A DNA stretch of 64,000 nucleotides. Source: Flavobacterium zepuense (GTDB lineage Bacteria > Bacteroidota > Bacteroidia > Flavobacteriales > Flavobacteriaceae). This document shows positions 17,321 through 24,918 of the stretch, piece by piece; positions within the stretch are counted from its first letter, which is position 1; each line of letters opens with the position of its first letter. The stretch lies in assembly GCF_007097145.1 (NCBI RefSeq), contig NZ_VJVZ01000010.1, forward strand, positions 62,001 to 126,000. The letters are read 5' to 3'. The notes under the pieces were generated by a model, which worked only from the letters and a program-made list of their open reading frames with translations, made no database searches and was not told the DNA's origin. The translations under genes and the position numbers were made by a program.

Positions 17321-17836
17321 TTAAAGACTTATTTTTTTAATGTCTTTTTCTTCTATACCGTAAGCTTTTACAACGGCGTCATAATCTTTAAAGTTAACAG
17401 CTTTTTTAGAAGCACTTAAATAAGCAGGAATGATCAATACCCTGAATACCTGATCTTGTGTAAAGCCCGGCTCTCCTGCAAGATTAAAGTCAGATTCCAG
17501 GTAAACCACTACTTTATCAATCGAGAAATCAAAATAATAGCTTAAAGAGGCTCCATCGTTAAAGTTGTAGGTAGTAGGCAGCGGCTCCCAAACATCGTTA
17601 CCGGCATCAACGCCCGACAAGCGGTACACCAATACCATATCTGACGAAAAAATTTCCGGATTTAAAGGTATTACTATTGAGTTAACTACATTGTTAGTAC
17701 TAAAATCAACGTTAGAAACCTCAAAGTTCTCGGCAATAGTATCGTTGTCTTCGGTTACCACCACATCATCATCATTATTACAGCCGGTTAGCGTTAATAG
17801 CCCTGCAACTGTAAAAAGTAAAAGTATCTTTTTCAT
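17321..17836 (-). CDS. Lipoprotein, 171 residues, unknown function
   Basis: Start at ATG 17836 (MKKILLLFTVAGLLTLTGCN, Cys19), then an Asp-rich linker (NNDDDVVVTEDND). The longer open frame to 17899 adds an unlikely leader in front of a good lipoprotein signal. The body is beta-rich (VVNSIVIPLNPEIFSSD, DGASLSYYFDFSIDKVVVYL) and ends with a KNFKDYDAVVKAYGI-like helix. Resembles small Flavobacteriia lipoproteins of unknown role. Monocistronic. Confidence 0.75.
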   Translation of the reverse strand: MKKILLLFTVAGLLTLTGCNNDDDVVVTEDNDTIAENFEVSNVDFSTNNVVNSIVIPLNPEIFSSDMVLVYRLSGVDAGNDVWEPLPTTYNFNDGASLSYYFDFSIDKVVVYLESDFNLAGEPGFTQDQVFRVLIIPAYLSASKKAVNFKDYDAVVKAYGIEEKDIKKISL

Positions 17837-17945
17837 AATGTAAAAAATTTTTAATGTTTGATTATATTGTTTACTAAAGTATTTCAAAAAATGCGCCAAA
17901 TAATTTTTTTAAGTGAATTTTAGCAAAAAAACATTAAGCCATTTT

Positions 17946-17953
17946 TATATTTG
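17946..17953 (+). promoter_or_regulatory. Putative -7 box of the DUF1543 gene
   Basis: TATATTTG fits TANNTTTG and lies seven bases before the ATG at 17961. This supports that start over the in-frame one at 17913, which is upstream of the promoter. Confidence 0.5.
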
Positions 17954-17960
17954 CCTCACT

Positions 17961-18515
17961 ATGACGCAACAAAAACTTTACATGGTTTTGCTGGGCTGTA
18001 CCCCAAATGGCAGACTAACGGAGCAACACGATATATTTTTTGGCATTGGCGAATCTGTTTTAGGATTAAAAGCCGATATGTATGCCTTTTGGCCCGATGG
18101 CGGCCAGCTGCATGTAGACTCCTGGCGCGAGGTTACGCATATTAACGGTTACAACGTTGCCATAGTTCCTAAAAGCGAGGCTGTTGATGCTAAAGAAAAG
18201 CTATTTTTTCTTAACCTTGGTGGTTATAAACCCGGCGAGTTTGAAGAATACCATTATAAAGCGCTTATAGTAGCACCCTCTATGGGTCTTGCAATACGGC
18301 AGTCTAAAAAAACTACGTTTTACAAACACTACGGCTTTAAAGGTGCCGAAAGCCACATAGATGAAAAATATGGGCTTGATGTAGATGATATGCACAAGGT
18401 TGAAGATATTTTACCGGCCCACTTAAAAGACAAATACCACATTGCCATAACAAAAACCGATACTGTTTTTGAAGATGAACTGCATATTGGGTATTTAAAA
18501 TTAGGGAAGCGGTAA
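17961..18515 (+). CDS. DUF1543 domain protein
   Basis: 184 residues from ATG 17961 (MTQQKLYMVLLGCTPNGRLT). The family signature is visible: LGCTPNGRLTEQHDIFFGIG at the start, then WPDGGQLHVDSWREV, and a second half-repeat EFEEYHYKALIVA... KTTFYKHYGFKGAESHIDE. Members are soluble, of unknown function. Its end is 13 bases from the end of the convergent gene at 18529, with no terminator hairpin between. Confidence 0.82.
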   Translation: MTQQKLYMVLLGCTPNGRLTEQHDIFFGIGESVLGLKADMYAFWPDGGQLHVDSWREVTHINGYNVAIVPKSEAVDAKEKLFFLNLGGYKPGEFEEYHYKALIVAPSMGLAIRQSKKTTFYKHYGFKGAESHIDEKYGLDVDDMHKVEDILPAHLKDKYHIAITKTDTVFEDELHIGYLKLGKR

Positions 18516-18528
18516 CCGCTACCCTACC

Positions 18529-18996
18529 CTAAAACATATCCTCCAGCTGCTGGTACAGCACACCTTCGCTTAAAATGGCACCCTGTTCTATAAGGCCAAA
18601 AAGGTACTGCTTGCGGTCTTCGGTAAAATCTTTTTTGCCACGGCTTAGTTGCACTTCGGGGCTAAAGATGTTTTCGTTGAGCCATTGCAGGCCGCCTTCG
18701 GTTAAAAAATCAGCGGTTGGGGTATGCGCGTGGATAACGATGCTCTCCATGCCCTCCTGACTAATTTTAAACAGGAAAATATGGTTTTTAGAGTAATGCT
18801 CCAGCCACTGGGCTTTTTCGAGCACGGAGTCCCAAATAAGGTCGGAGAACACGTCAAGCTGATGCTCGGCGGTATCGGGGTGGTTTTGTTTCAGTTCGTC
18901 CCAGGCGGCTTTATCTATAGATTGTGATGCCAAAAAAGTAATAAACTCCGGGTGAAGCTCCTCCAGCTGCTCTTTTGTTAAGCGGGTATATTTCAT
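18529..18996 (-). CDS. Conserved Flavobacteriia protein (DUF6495-like)
   Basis: 155 residues, MKYTRLTKEQLEELHPEFIT onward. Soluble, acidic and mostly helical; contains WLEHYSKNHIFLFKISQ and QYLFGLIEQGAILSEG. I recall this pattern as a widely conserved Flavobacteriia family (DUF6495), with moderate certainty. No enzymatic motif. Function unknown. Confidence 0.7.
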   Translation of the reverse strand: MKYTRLTKEQLEELHPEFITFLASQSIDKAAWDELKQNHPDTAEHQLDVFSDLIWDSVLEKAQWLEHYSKNHIFLFKISQEGMESIVIHAHTPTADFLTEGGLQWLNENIFSPEVQLSRGKKDFTEDRKQYLFGLIEQGAILSEGVLYQQLEDMF

Positions 18997-19085
18997 GTTG
19001 TGTGTAAGCTAATTTTTAACGGCGCGAAGTTCTTCATTTTTGGGGAAATAATAAGTAGTGCCGCCCTAAAATTTTGCAGAGCCAC

Positions 19086-19547
19086 TTACTTTGCAAAGAT
19101 CATCTCGTCGCGGTTGGCATCGTCGCTTTTGGTAAGGTGCAGTTTTTTATCCTTAATATAAGCAACCATTTCGTCGGCAGAGCCGTCCTCATACGCTATG
19201 GTTAGTATGTGGGCATCGCTGTACGGTTTAACTGTAAAAGTGCCTTTACGGTCCATGTTAGCTATAACAAATGCTATAGTAGTACCCGAAACCGTAATTT
19301 TACTGTTCTTTAAATTACTTATGGCTTCATCTTTTTTAGCTTTTACGGCGTCGCGCTGCTGCTGTGTAAGCTGGGCTTCTTTTTCTTTGCTAAAGGTAAT
19401 AGTGCTGGCAGCAACGTTAATGGTGGTGCCGCTCACGGTAATTTCCGACAGTTTCCACACGCCCTGCAGGTCTTTTTCAATTGAGGCTTGCGCCGAAGCT
19501 ACTGCAACAGTAAAACAGGCAATAAAGAGGTACAATAGGTTTTTCAT
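19086..19547 (-). CDS. Secreted lipocalin-like protein
   Basis: 153 residues; signal peptide MKNLLYLFIACFTVAVASAQ. The mature part begins IEKDLQGVWKLSEITVSGTT, typical of lipocalin-like (DUF4488/DUF5004-type) proteins with the G-W motif. The phrase ITVSGTTI occurs twice (about residues 36 and 86). A Lys/Glu/Gln-rich helical insert separates the two halves. Probably periplasmic. Own TAAATTTG box at 19584-19591. Confidence 0.72.
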   Translation of the reverse strand: MKNLLYLFIACFTVAVASAQASIEKDLQGVWKLSEITVSGTTINVAASTITFSKEKEAQLTQQQRDAVKAKKDEAISNLKNSKITVSGTTIAFVIANMDRKGTFTVKPYSDAHILTIAYEDGSADEMVAYIKDKKLHLTKSDDANRDEMIFAK

Positions 19548-19583
19548 GCGATTTTTTTAGTTTGATGGAAATACTAAATTAAA

Positions 19584-19591
19584 CAAATTTA
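19584..19591 (-). promoter_or_regulatory. Putative -7 box of the lipocalin-like gene
   Basis: Minus-strand TAAATTTG, a perfect TANNTTTG match, 36 bases upstream of ATG 19547. Confidence 0.45.
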
Positions 19592-19629
19592 GGCAGAAGC
19601 AAAAAGCACTTTAACAGTTTGAATGTACC

Positions 19630-20070
19630 CTAAAGCTTACCGTTTCGTTGTTTGGATCGCTGCACTATGTATATGGCAATACAGCAAAAAGTAAGTATAA
19701 CAAGATAATTTGCCCCGGCTATTAATGATTGCTTTACAGCGTATATAAAATACTCTGCGCCGTAATTTACAAACTCAATAGTAAAAGTAGCAATCACATA
19801 AACAGACAAAAGCCCTAAAATACCCAGTAATTTTTTGCGCCACGGCAACCTGAGCATTTCGTTTTTATGTATAAACAGGGTAAGGCAAAGCACAAGGGTT
19901 GCAAAGAGGTTAACAAAACCCATTATCATGCCCATACCGTAGGTTAATGCAATTATCATCCGCACAATTAAAACTTGTACAAACGCCATAGCATAAAAAA
20001 TACCAAAGACAGGCCACGGGTTATAATAGGTTTTATGTATGAATTCGTCTTCGTTTAATAGATCCGCCAT
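19630..20070 (-). CDS. Four-helix membrane protein A (tandem paralogue)
   Basis: 146 residues. It begins MADLLNEDEFIHKTYYNPWP, then four hydrophobic helices (about 22-42, 45-66, 83-104, 116-137) and a basic tail (QRSKQRNGKL). The start matches the neighbour's MEDLLSEEEFLVPVTYN, so the two are paralogues with a kept soluble N-terminal tag. Unknown function. Three bases separate the upstream stop from this ATG, so the two are surely co-transcribed. Confidence 0.75.
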   Translation of the reverse strand: MADLLNEDEFIHKTYYNPWPVFGIFYAMAFVQVLIVRMIIALTYGMGMIMGFVNLFATLVLCLTLFIHKNEMLRLPWRKKLLGILGLLSVYVIATFTIEFVNYGAEYFIYAVKQSLIAGANYLVILTFCCIAIYIVQRSKQRNGKL

Positions 20071-20073
20071 GAA

Positions 20074-20541
20074 TTATGCTTTAGAAAGTTTAGCACTGCG
20101 CTTTTGACTGAACCTTACTATAGGAAGTATGATGCTACATATAATAATAAAGTAACCTCCAAAAGGTACAAAACCAAGATATAGCGACTCGTACATGGTA
20201 TTGATACTCAATTTGTGGATAATGCAATCTATTGCATTTACTATGTTGAGGGTTATGTAATAAGCAAAACATAAATAGCCAATTGCAGCCGCGATCTTTT
20301 TAAGAGGCATGGCACTATTTTCCTTATTGCCAAAAATCATCAGCAAGGCAATAATGATGGGTACAGGTATATTTGTGGCTATTAAAACGTTCGAGAGCAT
20401 TGTGCCATCGCTAAAATTATCGGTTGCTATATAGAAGGCAAAAAAATGCGCCATTGCCCCAATGTAATAGAACCTGAACTTTTTTAGCACATTATAAGTT
20501 ACCGGAACAAGAAATTCTTCTTCGCTTAATAGATCCTCCAT
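20074..20541 (-). CDS. Four-helix membrane protein B (tandem paralogue)
   Basis: 155 residues beginning MEDLLSEEEFLVPVTYNVLK. Four hydrophobic helices follow (about 25-42, 47-68, 83-103, 124-144) and a basic tail (RFSQKRSAKLSKA). Same plan as the next gene (19630-20070). The acidic N-terminal motif DLL-E-EF is the most conserved part, which suggests a docking or sorting tag. Lies 32 bases after the TPR gene in the same orientation. Confidence 0.75.
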   Translation of the reverse strand: MEDLLSEEEFLVPVTYNVLKKFRFYYIGAMAHFFAFYIATDNFSDGTMLSNVLIATNIPVPIIIALLMIFGNKENSAMPLKKIAAAIGYLCFAYYITLNIVNAIDCIIHKLSINTMYESLYLGFVPFGGYFIIICSIILPIVRFSQKRSAKLSKA

Positions 20542-20573
20542 TGGGTGGTATTGGGGTGCTAATATATAAAACT

Positions 20574-21062
20574 TTACTGCTCACAGAGTAGGTAAAACAT
20601 TTTAGGGTCGTCGTACGCTTTATCTAACAATTTTGCCATGGTAAGGTCGTCACAGGCGCCCGTAAGGTCGTGCAGGTTGTGCTTGCATAAGCCCCTGTTA
20701 AAATAAATACCCGCAGGTTTTTCGGCAATAGGTAGTACAGCATCAAAGTCGGCTATTGCTTTTTCGTACTCCGCACCAAAAAAGTAAGCCATACCCCTGC
20801 CTTCGGTAACCCTGGAAACGTTGATGTTGTAAGCAAGGGCCTCGGTATAATACTTAGCAGCATCGGCAAATTGTTTTTTGTTCAAAAAATCATCAGCTAT
20901 CATTATTAGCTTTTCAACCGTTTTCTCATCCTCTGTACGCACCGTAGTTTTGGCGCTTTCCTTTTTACCGTTGTATTTTGCATAAGTTTGCGCATTCGCC
21001 GTTAGCGAGAAACAGAGGATGAGGGTTAGGATGAGGTTTTGCATTATCTTTATCTTTATCAT
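20574..21062 (-). CDS. Secreted TPR-repeat protein
   Basis: 162 residues from ATG 21062; an alternative ATG at 21044 gives MQNLILTLILCFSLTANAQT, a textbook signal peptide. Residues about 45-150 hold tetratricopeptide repeats (AADDFLNKKQFADAAKYYTEALAY, EYEKAIADFDAVLP, YFNRGLCKHNLHDLTGACDD-type). The first ATG overlaps the stop of the dGTPase frame (ATGA), so translation may be coupled to it. Likely periplasmic scaffold; partner unknown. Confidence 0.78.
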   Translation of the reverse strand: MIKIKIMQNLILTLILCFSLTANAQTYAKYNGKKESAKTTVRTEDEKTVEKLIMIADDFLNKKQFADAAKYYTEALAYNINVSRVTEGRGMAYFFGAEYEKAIADFDAVLPIAEKPAGIYFNRGLCKHNLHDLTGACDDLTMAKLLDKAYDDPKMFYLLCEQ

Positions 21063-22355
21063 CTATAATACTTATCTAAGGAATTTTCTCCAAAAAACTT
21101 TTTATATCTCTGAATCGCATAGCTATCCATCATTCCTGATATATAGTCACATATAATTCTGCAATCACTGTCACGATCAATCAAATTACGATACTCTGCG
21201 GGTAAGAGTGAGAGCTCCTTATTATAATTCTTATCACTAAAAACCTCAAAAAGGCCGTTGATTATTTTTTCTCCTTGTTTTTCATATAGTAATATTTCTG
21301 GTTTCCTCATCAAACATTTAAATGTGAGTTTTTTTAAACCATTAGCTAAAGCACCATGTTGATAGTAGCCAATTTCTTTTTTATTAGACGTACCAGTTAT
21401 TTTTGTTTCTTTTTCAGTTACCTCAATCAAGCCGATATCTTGAACTAATGTATTAACGATATTTGAGGTTAATTGTCTTGTGAAAAAGTAATGAAAGTCT
21501 TCAGAGGAATTGGATTTGCATTCTGAAGCAATCTTTTTGGAGTCATCAATTATTTGTTGTAGAATTGATACTGCCGATTTAAACTCTGGACTATTTGCAA
21601 ATTCAAAAAACAAATCATCGATTGTAAATAAGTTACCTCGCAATGCATCTTCTAAATCATGTGCTGCATATGCAATTTCATCCGCGATATCCATTATTTG
21701 AGCATCTAAAGTGCGAACGGTAACTTCGTTTTCTAAGGATATTTTGTTTACTACTTCATAATCTGAATCGTATAAAAACTTTTTATGGTCTTCTCCCTTA
21801 TTAAAATACTTTACCACGCTCAAAAGAGTTCTTTTCGATAAAAATAAACCTGATTCATTAGGGATCCGTCTTTCTAATACATTTAGCACTCTAAATGTTT
21901 GAGCATTTCCTTCATAGCCTCCCTTTCCTTTCATTAGTTCGTGGAACGCGTTCGCCAGCATGTCCAAATGGAGGGTTACCAATATCATGCGCTAAACACG
22001 AAGATTCTATCACGTACATGTCGCTGCCGTAAAGTTTAAATTCTTCAATTTTATTTGAACGTGCTTCTTTTCTTATTAATCCAGCAATAGTTCTGGCAAT
22101 TTGTACTACTTCCTGACTATGTGTTAATCTATTTCTATAAAATTTGTTAGTATCTATACTCAAAAACTGCATTTTCCCTTGCAAGCGTCGAAAAGAAGAA
22201 CTGTACAAAATTCTTGAGTAATCTTTACTATAAATATCTCTGTCAGATGTTGTTATGGTTTCTTCGCTAACCGGAGTATTAAGCTTATTAAGATAATTTT
22301 TAGATTCCTCCGCAAAAAAATTTAAATCATCAGTAGTTAGTTTGGTTTTTATCAT
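21059..22355 (-). pseudogene. dgt: dGTP triphosphohydrolase, broken by a one-base frameshift
   Basis: An HD-domain dNTPase that splits dGTP to deoxyguanosine and triphosphate. The gene starts at ATG 22355 (MIKTKLTTDDLNFFAEESKN). Frame 1 shows SSSFRRLQGKMQF, RLTHSQEVVQIARTI and LAHDIGNPPFGHAGE, then reads into RVPRTNERKG and stops. From 21949 the next frame gives AFHELMKGKGGYEGNAQTFR and ADEIAYAAHDLEDALRG through to a stop at 21059. Dropping one C at minus position 21950 (GAA-C-GCG) restores GHAGE-AFHELM, exactly the expected family sequence, and a protein of about 431 residues, a normal length. Both halves are otherwise intact, so the lesion is recent or a sequencing error. The DNA looks more AT-rich than its neighbours. 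Confidence 0.88.
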
Positions 22356-22530
22356 TTGCTTTTTTTAAATATTTAACTAAACTAAACATTCTAATTAACA
22401 ATAGCTTACGGTTTTCCTCATTTGCTTAACATTTATTTTGTAAGAAATACAGAATGCCCATAAACATTGGTTTCGGCGGGCAAGTGCATTCCCAAAAAAA
22501 TCCTTAATTTAGCCTAACTAAAAAATTGCA

Positions 22531-23388
22531 ATGATACCTGATGCCCAATTTCAGCACGAATTACAACTTATTATAGCCAATGCCATTCGCGAAGATATAG
22601 GCCCCGGCGATTATAGCTCGCTGGCCTGTATACCGGCTTCGGCAACGGGCAGCGCCAAGCTTTTGGTTAAAGACAACGGTATTATTGCCGGTGTGGCCTT
22701 TGCCCAACAGGTGTTTGCCCATGTAGACGCTAACCTTACCGTTGAGGTGTTTATACAGGACGGCACCCCGGTACAGTATGGCGATGTGGTGTTTCATGTA
22801 CACGGCAGCTCGCAAAGCATACTGGCTGCCGAAAGGCTGGTGCTTAACGCCATGCAGCGTATGAGTGCCATTGCCACCAAGACTAAGAAATACGTAGACA
22901 TACTTGCCGGTACCGGCACCGGGATTTTAGATACCCGAAAAACCACGCCGGGCATACGTGCTCTGGAAAAATGGGCGGTTAAGATAGGCGGCGGCGAAAA
23001 CCACCGTTTTGCCCTGTATGATATGGTTATGCTTAAGGACAACCATATTGACTTTGCCGGCGGTATTACCCCTGCCATTACTAAAACGCACGAGTTTTTA
23101 AAGGCTAATAACCTTGACCTGAAAATTATTGTTGAGGCACGCGACCTTGATGAGGTTAGCGAAATTATTGCCAACTCTGGCGTGCACCGCATCTTGCTTG
23201 ATAATTTTGATTATGCTCAAACCCGCGAGGCAGTGGCGCTTATAGGCGACTATTGCCAAACCGAATCGAGCGGCGGCATTAACGAGGATACCATGCGCCA
23301 GTATGCCGAATGTGGTGTTAACTACATTAGCAGCGGCGCGCTTACGCACTCTATTTATAATATGGACCTTAGCCTTAAAGCCCTGTAA
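22531..23388 (+). CDS. nadC: Nicotinate-nucleotide diphosphorylase (carboxylating), quinolinate PRTase
   Basis: 285 residues, standard length. Makes nicotinate mononucleotide from quinolinate and PRPP in NAD synthesis. Motifs: REDIGPGDYSSLACI, AERLVLNAMQRMSAIAT, LDTRKTTPGIRALEKWAV, GGGENHRFALYDMVMLKDNH, VEARDLDE, LLDNF, and ESSGGI with the C-terminal ISSGALTHS. Cytoplasmic. Its stop overlaps the next ATG by one base (TAATG), so it is co-translated with the YihY-like gene. Confidence 0.97.
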   Translation: MIPDAQFQHELQLIIANAIREDIGPGDYSSLACIPASATGSAKLLVKDNGIIAGVAFAQQVFAHVDANLTVEVFIQDGTPVQYGDVVFHVHGSSQSILAAERLVLNAMQRMSAIATKTKKYVDILAGTGTGILDTRKTTPGIRALEKWAVKIGGGENHRFALYDMVMLKDNHIDFAGGITPAITKTHEFLKANNLDLKIIVEARDLDEVSEIIANSGVHRILLDNFDYAQTREAVALIGDYCQTESSGGINEDTMRQYAECGVNYISSGALTHSIYNMDLSLKAL

Positions 23389-24314
23389 TGAGCAAAGAGC
23401 TGGAACATAAGCTGGAGCGTATACCGGTGCTAAAACACCTGGTGCGGTTTGGCAAAAGCATAAAGCTGCCATATTCGGAAGGGTTAACCCTGTACCACCT
23501 TATAGAACTGTACCTTACAGGCGTTGTAAAAGGCGATATTAGCTACAGGGCAGGTGCCATTGCATTCAGCTTTTTTATGTCGCTGTTCCCCTTTGCGCTG
23601 TTCATCCTAAACTTAATACCGCACATTCCGCTGGAGGGTTTTCGCGACGATTTTATGGAGTTCGTAGCCGATAACGTGCCACCCAACACCTACGATGCCA
23701 TTAGCGGCATCCTGTCGGATATCTTACTCAACAGCCAGGAAAGCCTGCTAAGTACGGGTATCCTTTTGGCAATACTGCTTATGAGCAATGGTATGAACGC
23801 CATACTAAGCGGTTTCCAGAACAGTATGCACATTACCATAAAGCGCAAGTTCTTCAGGCAATATGCCGTAGCCATTGGGTTGAGCCTGGTACTGTCCGTA
23901 CTGCTCATCATCACTGTTGCTGCTATAGTAACTTTTGAGATCATCATCCGCAACCTAACTTTTAGGGGCTACCTGCAAAACAACGTGTATTTGCTGGAGT
24001 GGGGGCGTTACCTGTTCCTTATCCTTATGATACTTACCACTACCTCATTACTCTTTAAAGTGGCCGCAAAAGAGACCAGGCAGGCCGCATTTTTTAGTTA
24101 TGGATCGGTTTTTAGTACGGTGTTGTTTGGCTTAACCTCTTATGGTTTTGGTATTTACGTAGTACGGTTTTCTAAGTATAATGAGTTGTACGGGTCTATT
24201 GGCACGCTACTTGTATTAATGCTATATATATGGATTAACTGCTTTATTTTGCTGTTGGGATTCGAATTAAATGCGTTGATTCATAAATTAAAGCGAAAAA
24301 ATTTATATATTTAG
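23388..24314 (+). CDS. YihY/BrkB-family inner-membrane protein
   Basis: 308 residues. Six hydrophobic segments; the YihY pattern is seen in GDISYRAGAIAFSFFMSLFP, then LMSNGMNAILSGFQNSM, SLVLSVLLIITVAAIVTFE, FKVAAKETR and YGSIGTLLVLMLYIWINCFI. Formerly called ribonuclease BN by mistake; actual role (perhaps transport or lipid movement) unsettled. Translationally coupled to nadC. Confidence 0.9.
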   Translation: MSKELEHKLERIPVLKHLVRFGKSIKLPYSEGLTLYHLIELYLTGVVKGDISYRAGAIAFSFFMSLFPFALFILNLIPHIPLEGFRDDFMEFVADNVPPNTYDAISGILSDILLNSQESLLSTGILLAILLMSNGMNAILSGFQNSMHITIKRKFFRQYAVAIGLSLVLSVLLIITVAAIVTFEIIIRNLTFRGYLQNNVYLLEWGRYLFLILMILTTTSLLFKVAAKETRQAAFFSYGSVFSTVLFGLTSYGFGIYVVRFSKYNELYGSIGTLLVLMLYIWINCFILLLGFELNALIHKLKRKNLYI

Positions 24315-24335
24315 CATTAACTAACAACTTAAATT

Positions 24336-24764
24336 ATGAAACGTACATTATTCATGTTTTTATTCGTGGCCCTTACAGGCATGCTTTCGGCCACTGCACA
24401 GGTTACCGGCAAGTGGAAAACCGTAGATGATGAAACCGGCGAAGCCAAATCTATCGTTGAGGTGTATGAGCAGGGCGGTAAAATTTACGGCAAGGTGGTT
24501 GAAATTCTTAACCCCGCCAAAAAAAACAACAAATGCACCAAGTGCAAGGGTGCCGATAAGGATAAGCCCATCCTTGGCCTTGTAATAATCAAAGGGCTTA
24601 CTAAAGATGGCAATGAGTATACTGATGGCGATATCTTAGACCCTAACAAGGGTAAAACTTACAGCTGCACCATTAAATTAGATGGCGCCGATAAATTAAG
24701 CGTTCGTGGTTACATGGGCATCTCGATGCTCGGCAGGAGCCAAACTTGGACGAGGGTGAAATAG
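24336..24764 (+). CDS. Secreted DUF2147 protein
   Basis: 142 residues, signal peptide MKRTLFMFLFVALTGMLSAT ending AQ. DUF2147 hallmarks: TGKWKTVDDETGEAKSIVEV, GKIYGKVVEI, a Cys pair KCTKCKGADKD, KPILGLVIIKG, GDILDPNKGKTYSCTIKL, VRGYMGISMLGRSQTW. Periplasmic; the beta-barrel is thought to bind a small lipid or metabolite. Twenty-one bases after yihY, so it may be the last gene of the nadC unit. Confidence 0.88.
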   Translation: MKRTLFMFLFVALTGMLSATAQVTGKWKTVDDETGEAKSIVEVYEQGGKIYGKVVEILNPAKKNNKCTKCKGADKDKPILGLVIIKGLTKDGNEYTDGDILDPNKGKTYSCTIKLDGADKLSVRGYMGISMLGRSQTWTRVK

Positions 24765-24845
24765 TTGTCTGTTGACAGTTTTAAGTTAACAGCGTATTTC
24801 GCGAATCTCGAAGTCCGAAAGTGAAATATTAAGCATAAAATTGAT

Positions 24846-24877
24846 AAAAACACCTTCAGGCAGAAGGTGTTTTTTTA
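24846..24877 (+). terminator. Terminator after the DUF2147 gene
   Basis: AAACACCTTC-AGGCA-GAAGGTGTTT with a T-run. Confidence 0.92.
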
Positions 24878-24892
24878 TGCCCGCTAAACCCT

Positions 24893-24900
24893 TATCTTTG
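24893..24900 (+). promoter_or_regulatory. Putative -7 box of priA
   Basis: TATCTTTG, a perfect TANNTTTG match, 18 bases before the priA ATG. Confidence 0.5.
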
Positions 24901-24918
24901 TACTGTCAATAAACGTAT

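Noticed and set aside
21059..22355. Programmed frameshift in the dGTPase gene
   Set aside because: No slippery heptamer and the needed direction (skip of one base) has no known stimulatory context here; kept as a pseudogene call.
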